A stretch of DNA of 45,161 nt. It comes from a virus. The translations under genes were made by a program, and so were the position numbers. Positions 42,601 to 45,161 of the stretch are shown piece by piece; the first letter of the stretch is position 1; every line of letters begins with the position of its first letter. The stretch spans positions 1-45,161 of the IMG/VR virus record IMGVR_UViG_3300021964_009677; one strand, 5' to 3'. The notes below the pieces were generated by a model, which was not told the DNA's origin, did not search any database, and saw only the letters and a list, made by a program, of their open reading frames with translations.

Positions 42601-42707
42601 TAACTTTTACCTTTTACAGTAACAATGTCATCTCTTCTATAATCTTGTGATGCTGACCAAGAGCCTCGCCATCTATATTTAAATCTATCTAAACTAAATT
42701 CAGCCAT
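36690..42707 (-). CDS. Giant fibre/adhesin protein with seven binding repeats, beta-helix and Asp-box propeller
   Basis: A 2005-residue virion protein. Seven carbohydrate-binding-like modules fill residues 12-547; the sixth is split by a degenerate cupredoxin-like domain at about 305-440. A pectin-lyase-like beta-helix starts near 619 (IYVATNGVDDIGFGTLESPF, then VYVGTGRYDEVGPISIPAG and GDELRSTSV). The shared block KIDGSLHNGG to NNSYGKYG follows. At about 37870-38700 six Asp-box-like motifs (SLDGGETW, SYDGEDW, SEDGITW) suggest a beta-propeller. The C-terminus matches the 2116-residue protein (GHDFLDIGTGNFEETNYPD, FSTDPTF..DSNNIIPTQKAI). It probably binds or cuts a surface glycan. GGAGGAT precedes the ATG. 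Confidence 0.82.
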   Translation of the reverse strand: MAEFSLDRFKYRWRGSWSASQDYRRDDIVTVKGKSYVCLIAHTSSPNFRTDLNAIIPGSSPPVPEPKWVVMTSGKSFLGNWASETDYDLGDIVLYNGTLYKCTYAHTSSTFSNDAFGVEFDQPQENRKWEVFALGQDFIGNWVSGTDYGFGDLAKYGGYVYKCQTPHTAGDTLEDDQNKWTPFYNGYQFRGPWLPGVTYYVNDYVRYGASLFVCNTSHTSEGTALDETKFDFDIPGTQYEADWDSTVNYNIGDIVRYGGTLYYAINNNIDSNPSKGEVADTVDSTIDWIVLAKTFNFRGVWGENAPTTERFIITAGVDTTIGNATGAIYIDGVAKGAIDLTRGNTYLFVQGSESLTNYQSVTHPLKITQTLDAPQEWTDGVKYILDGVEVTYADYVSGFATAKQRILSWTVGTDAETTPSQMYYNSATNTGEGALIRVQDVVVPATKYDIPYKTGDIVQRGGQLFQAVRDVSISDGDGSTLDYLDSEVWTRLATGKVWSNVWTKNTLYSVGDVVVYYGTTYTCNIEHVAVIENSPGDNGNVFRYWDTLIEAGTPGGLLYRGDLLTYGLKREEIGDGSTVGNTRVPIGNTGQNLSIRPDPDNEAADLEVFWRDRINDSDTIYVATNGVDDIGFGTLESPFRTIRYACEYIEDNFSPLQPTKVYVGTGRYDEVGPISIPAGCVVMGDELRSTSVYAAGPKTEYANDYDYHAAALDHLVSLAEVLFYGGTVTPQDGNDKEAVGGLPQGDLFAYNYLVGLQTDYLNYIQFNAISGDTNPVVSGTNVLNASDARKNAANILEQNKDYIAEDCFYYVASVYSDIEFNKTKLRNDVLNAIRGFVRDLRYDGNYLTINQAKYYANSITGSQTTDLFWVRDTTGIRNLTTNGLVGALNPPNVFTIYQKPTGGACVALDPGWGPADNRTWINNRSPYIQGVTNIGQGCVGKKIDGSLHNGGNRSMVSNDFTQVLSDGIGAWIVNNARAELVSVFTYYCAIGYLAENGGVIRATNGNNSYGKYGSIADGRDLTEIPQTVAVDNRQNEAQVLQAIAGGVRDEILVFEYTHCGENYTSANADIVGAGEEATVIFNEFRDGALNNGRLINTQGSGQEGGAGYTLLGSTGQTTIGSGTSGEIILNTNEDIDDEAEALGLRLIIIAGTGVGQYGYISSVNTATKSTIVRKESDNTIGWDHVIPGTAIETDLDSTTTYRIEPRLTVNSPGFTQTYYPPASSRTWFDSTFGSTTKFYTNIPVAIGSGDTIEVDVTPARFNVTKRGTRYQVTTADAGAGYSVGDVRTIAGNLVGGITPDNDITIRVTEVSNDSTNNIVDYTSEGTAKDGAFVALADPNFSQVSLDGGETWSEYNLSFVGDYTRIIGGGDRFVAIARDSNQCGFSYDGEDWNTRALPVTANWIDIAYGNGTFVAIAENSQTAAYSTTGLTWSSSNLPVGDDSSGDQWLAIAYGAGRFVAITGSLTRDVAYSEDGITWFRFNQRLPWAYNWINLEYGNGRFLALASDGTTAFSLDRGATWTLGTPAPSLDGSTAMAWKDFKYGQGVFFAVGDTGGAEFGNDIGETEGPNTLVATTEDGVTWTTRTLDEAKLWKSISFGNPQNVGTWIALADNENSVGVAQIKTGKTAFVRADIFAGSFQNVKIIDPGSGYSVANPPVITVTDPGTVTTEVEIDERYGNGVITQPDFINRGAGYRTSTSSITIFGDGFADIIPEDNTVVLTGLDPSLPGPGIQVRFASILDEETVDPADLKLYTGVGFEDLGDDGTGNGTRVVRFTISPRLKNENNLAHGTVVTLNERYSQCRITGHDFLDIGTGNFEETNYPDIYAGGSFFTAAPENEVFESNGGRVFYVSTDQDGNFRAGELFSVQQATGVVTISAEFFDLDGLSELALGGVRLGGSGTVVNEFSTDPTFSADSNNIIPTQKAIATFLAAQLSVGGSDLEANNIIAGQVSFGTTDNIIEMTSGFYLNINVPVNFDGKDALNNPTSIQGTIVSQQMFLRDFVENLQ
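41067..42674 (-). repeat. Seven carbohydrate-binding-like repeats (2005-residue protein)
   Basis: Seven modules of the same type as in the 662-residue protein (FLGNWASETDYDLGDIVLYN is one opening). The sixth is interrupted by about 135 residues (41388-41795) that form a cupredoxin-like domain without copper ligands. Confidence 0.6.
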
Positions 42708-42710
42708 TTA

Positions 42711-43148
42711 TTAATATCCTCCCGACACTGGAGTATATGTAGTTACCACTTGACTATCATCTCCGTCACCATAAGCTGGACTTGAAATATTTTCTGGGTA
42801 TACATATTTCTCAGAAAGTCTTTGTATAAATTGTCCATCACTTGGATCTATAAAATATGTTAAACTTCTGTTGTCCCATCTAAACTGTGGATAGCGTAAA
42901 TTGTTATAAACAATTTCGTGATTTTCATCTACACCACTTAAAAAATCAATTCCTTCTTCAAAATCCTGGTAGCTTTCTGCCGCAACACCTAGGTCGTTTA
43001 TTGTTACAACATTTTCCTCGCCACCTGCTAATTGATCAGATTGTACTAAAAATAATTCTCCATCGTCGTTTCTACGCAAACCGTAAAAATATCTTTTTAT
43101 AAAACTACCAATTACATCTGTTGGACTAGTTCCTATATAATATGTCAT
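42711..43148 (-). CDS. Virion structural protein, small
   Basis: A 145-residue acidic protein, with Asp and Glu concentrated after residue 60. It starts TYYIGTSPTDVIGSFIKRYFYGLRRNDDGE cut here for length, a motif style seen in virion proteins of marine T4-like phages (here shown as TYYIGTSPTD and KRYFYGLRRN). The middle has RWDNRSLTYFIDP and the end is a loose Gly/Thr tail. No family name can be given. It is coupled to the upstream gene by TAATG and ends 3 bases before the giant fibre gene. Confidence 0.62.
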   Translation of the reverse strand: MTYYIGTSPTDVIGSFIKRYFYGLRRNDDGELFLVQSDQLAGGEENVVTINDLGVAAESYQDFEEGIDFLSGVDENHEIVYNNLRYPQFRWDNRSLTYFIDPSDGQFIQRLSEKYVYPENISSPAYGDGDDSQVVTTYTPVSGGY

Positions 43149-43477
43149 TATGTTATCTCCACATAGCTGACAATAACATCAACTGAATCATCTATGCTAC
43201 TTCTTACAAGCAATCTGTTGCTAGGCGCTAATACTAATTTTTCACCTGTGCTAACGGCTCTTAAACTTGTACCTGCTGGTAATATGCTGTCTTTCAAATA
43301 ATATCCTGCAACACTTGTATCATCTTCAATAATTACATCACAGTAAATAAACTGGTCTGTAAGATTAGTAAAACTTAATCCTAATATTGTAACCCTTGTA
43401 GTTGGTAGTGTTTCATATATTAGTACAGGAACTGTACCACAATTTTTTATTACTGTATTTTTAAGTATCGTTGCCAT
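43148..43477 (-). CDS. Small virion protein, beta-sandwich type
   Basis: A 109-residue protein with alternating beta pattern (VPVLIYETLPTTRVTILGLS, then IYCDVIIEDDTSVAGYY, then GEKLVLAPSNRLLVRSS). Size and strand order are like the protein at 27989-28309. It may cap or join fibre parts. Its stop overlaps the next ATG (TAATG), and GGATAG lies before its own ATG. Confidence 0.6.
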   Translation of the reverse strand: MATILKNTVIKNCGTVPVLIYETLPTTRVTILGLSFTNLTDQFIYCDVIIEDDTSVAGYYLKDSILPAGTSLRAVSTGEKLVLAPSNRLLVRSSIDDSVDVIVSYVEIT

Positions 43478-43481
43478 TTAT

Positions 43482-45161
43482 CTATCCAAATATCAAAACT
43501 TTTTCAATTGCTATTTCTTCTGCTTGAGCAAATGAAATACCACCACTTGCACCAGCCACTGAAACCCAACTTGTTCCATCATATAATTCAACTCTAGAAT
43601 CATCTGTGTTAAATCGTATCATTCCCGTTACTCCTGTTGGGCGTGTTGCATTGCCACCCACAGGAATTACAATTCCTGTTGAACCATCGAACTTGACATA
43701 GCCATCTCCAGTATTTTCAAAAACTGTTACAGCATCATTTACTGTGTTTCTGATAGTGCTGTCTGTAAAACCTAAATTTTCAAATTTTACAAGACCGGTA
43801 CCATTTGCAGTAAACTCAAGATCAGTATTAGTTGTAATACTACTTATCACATTTCCATCAATCTCTATGTCGTCTACTGTAATTCTATTAGAGTTAAATC
43901 TATTTTTGTTAATGTCTGCTACAACTGTGTCTTCAACATAAAACCTAATAGTGGCATCATTTGCTCCAGGTGTTAACTCAGGTGTGATACGTGTATCGCC
44001 GTCTAAATCTTGTAATCCATCTAATCTAATCCAATAAGTTCCGTTATAACCTTCAAATTCACCTTTTTCACTGTTAAATCTTATCTGTCCTGAAGTGGGA
44101 GACGGTCTCTGGGCTGTGTTTCCTACAGGTATTTTTAAAGATCCAGTGCCGTTTATGTTAACATTTCCTGATCCAGGAGTTATTACCATATCTCCTGTAG
44201 TAGTAATTGTAGAATCATTTATTGAAAATTCATCTATTACAATGCTACCAGTACCTGATGCTCTGAGTTCTAAATCGCTGTTAGAAATAGTTGTTGTAAT
44301 TAAATTATCATCAATTAATATATTTGTGTTTGTGAAACTGTCAGCAGTAATCAATCCTGTACTTGTAATATCTTGTGTTGATGTAAAACCATTTACAGTT
44401 AAATCATTATTAATTGTAACATTATTGTTTGGTATTAATATTTGTCCTGTGCCGTTTGCACGTAACTCTAAATCTGCATTTGAACTTGTAGTTGTGATAT
44501 AATTGTCATCAATCAATATTTCTTCAAATTGAGCCGCAGCTCCTACAGTCATATCTTGTGCTACATCAACATCACCTGTTACTGTAGTGTCACCTGTTTG
44601 AGTAAAGTCTCCAACGAGTGTTATTGTTCCTGTGATGTTTGTATTTGCAAGAGTTGCTGTGCCGTCAACAGTTAAGTCTTGATCTATTTGTACATCATTA
44701 CTTGGAATTACTACATTACCTGTTCCGTTTGCACGTAGATCTAAATCTGCATTACTATCAGTGGTTGTGATATAATTTTGTGTAATACGTATTCCATCTA
44801 TTGTAGATTCATTTACAAATAAATTACTCCAAGTTTTTGCAGATGTACCTAAACTGTAGGTGTTAGTTTCACTGGGTAATATATCACTTTCAATACCAGC
44901 AACAATTTGTATTGTATCAGTTGGGTCATTACCTATTGTAATATTACCACCTATGCTGACATTACCAGTAACATCTAGGTTTCCTGTAATGTTTACATTT
45001 TGCAATAAATTAATTGTGTTAGAATCTGCATCAAGATTTAAATCACCTGCTGTGCTTTCAATTGTATTTCCACTAAGTCTAATGTTTCCTGTGTCTATTC
45101 TTTCACCACTGATAAAAGTAGTGTCACCGCCAGTTGTGAATGTAATGCCTGATGTTACGTC
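43482..45161 (-). CDS. Tail-fibre-like virion protein (5' truncated by window)
   Basis: The frame stays open on the minus strand to the right edge, so at least 559 residues are present and the start lies outside; the TTG at 45005 is not the true start. The sequence is a shaft of repeats of the form DDNYITTTSSNADLELRANG with GTG and a following IP..., at least four times, then two copies of the fibre motif IPVG(N/G)TAQRP or NATRP...G.IRFNT...E.Y(N/D)GT.W. It ends in SFAQAEEIAIEKVLIFG, which may form a helix. This is typical of trimeric tail fibre shafts. Confidence 0.78.
   Translation of the reverse strand, partial: DVTSGITFTTGGDTTFISGERIDTGNIRLSGNTIESTAGDLNLDADSNTINLLQNVNITGNLDVTGNVSIGGNITIGNDPTDTIQIVAGIESDILPSETNTYSLGTSAKTWSNLFVNESTIDGIRITQNYITTTDSNADLDLRANGTGNVVIPSNDVQIDQDLTVDGTATLANTNITGTITLVGDFTQTGDTTVTGDVDVAQDMTVGAAAQFEEILIDDNYITTTSSNADLELRANGTGQILIPNNNVTINNDLTVNGFTSTQDITSTGLITADSFTNTNILIDDNLITTTISNSDLELRASGTGSIVIDEFSINDSTITTTGDMVITPGSGNVNINGTGSLKIPVGNTAQRPSPTSGQIRFNSEKGEFEGYNGTYWIRLDGLQDLDGDTRITPELTPGANDATIRFYVEDTVVADINKNRFNSNRITVDDIEIDGNVISSITTNTDLEFTANGTGLVKFENLGFTDSTIRNTVNDAVTVFENTGDGYVKFDGSTGIVIPVGGNATRPTGVTGMIRFNTDDSRVELYDGTSWVSVAGASGGISFAQAEEIAIEKVLIFG

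Noticed and set aside
43482-45005. TTG at 45005 as start of the right-edge fibre gene
   Set aside because: The frame is open upstream to the window edge with the same type of repeat sequence, so this is an internal codon.
43482-45161. Regular repeats that could be taken for a direct-repeat or CRISPR array
   Set aside because: The repeats are protein-level fibre modules inside an open frame with varying lengths; there are no identical short repeats with unique spacers.

Overview
The window looks like part of the genome of a T4-like marine myovirus, either a cyanophage or a phage of a similarly AT-rich host such as Pelagibacter. The evidence is as follows. The DNA is AT-rich and extremely compact, with no gap above about 100 bases and most neighbours overlapping by 1 to 20 bases. 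Transcription units are preceded by TATAAATA-type late promoters. There are very large virion proteins of the kind seen in marine T4-like phages, and host-type metabolic genes are packed between them. No rRNA, tRNA, integrase, transposase or CRISPR array was seen. I cannot tell the host from this sequence alone.

Layout. (1) Bases 1-1395, + strand: the 3' end of a virion protein, a Nudix hydrolase, a cupin that has lost its metal ligands, and a small helical protein. (2) 1381-5112, - strand: two fibre-like proteins, each with a cupredoxin-like domain, flanking a subtilisin-like protease. (3) 5152-8342, - strand: an overlapping operon with HldE and HldD (ADP-heptose synthesis) plus an intact cupin and a carbon-nitrogen hydrolase. 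(4) 8403-9936, + strand: a 2OG oxygenase-like protein and a radical SAM protein. (5) 9933-13737, - strand: a heme-oxygenase-like protein, two tandem SGNH-hydrolase-like paralogues and a flavin-dependent halogenase. (6) 13801-15239, + strand: a second 2OG-like protein and a protein of unknown function. (7) 15193-23835, - strand: nine overlapping genes (GT9-like glycosyltransferase, carbamoyltransferase, two 2OG oxygenases, PLP aminotransferase-like enzyme, transglutaminase-like protein, amidinotransferase, radical SAM, glycosyltransferase-like protein). (8) 23928-45161, - strand: a tail-assembly-chaperone-like protein, three very cysteine-rich glycine-rich paralogues, small virion proteins and giant fibre/adhesin proteins carrying carbohydrate-binding-like repeats, beta-helix segments and Asp-box propellers.

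How it may work together (inference). Regions 3 to 7 form an island of about 18.7 kb of tailoring enzymes inserted among host-recognition genes. The enzyme mix (amidino, carbamoyl and amino transfer, hydroxylation, halogenation, radical SAM chemistry, heptose activation, glycosyl transfer) resembles a sugar-tailoring or natural-product cluster more than central metabolism. The likely target is a surface glycan, of the infected cell or of the virion, or the neighbouring fibre proteins. The best leads are the nine-gene tailoring operon, the triplicated proteins with about 30 cysteines each, the tail proteins with a type-1-copper-like ligand set, a giant fibre that appears split into two genes, and a set of promoters lying so close to the start codon that the mRNAs may be leaderless.
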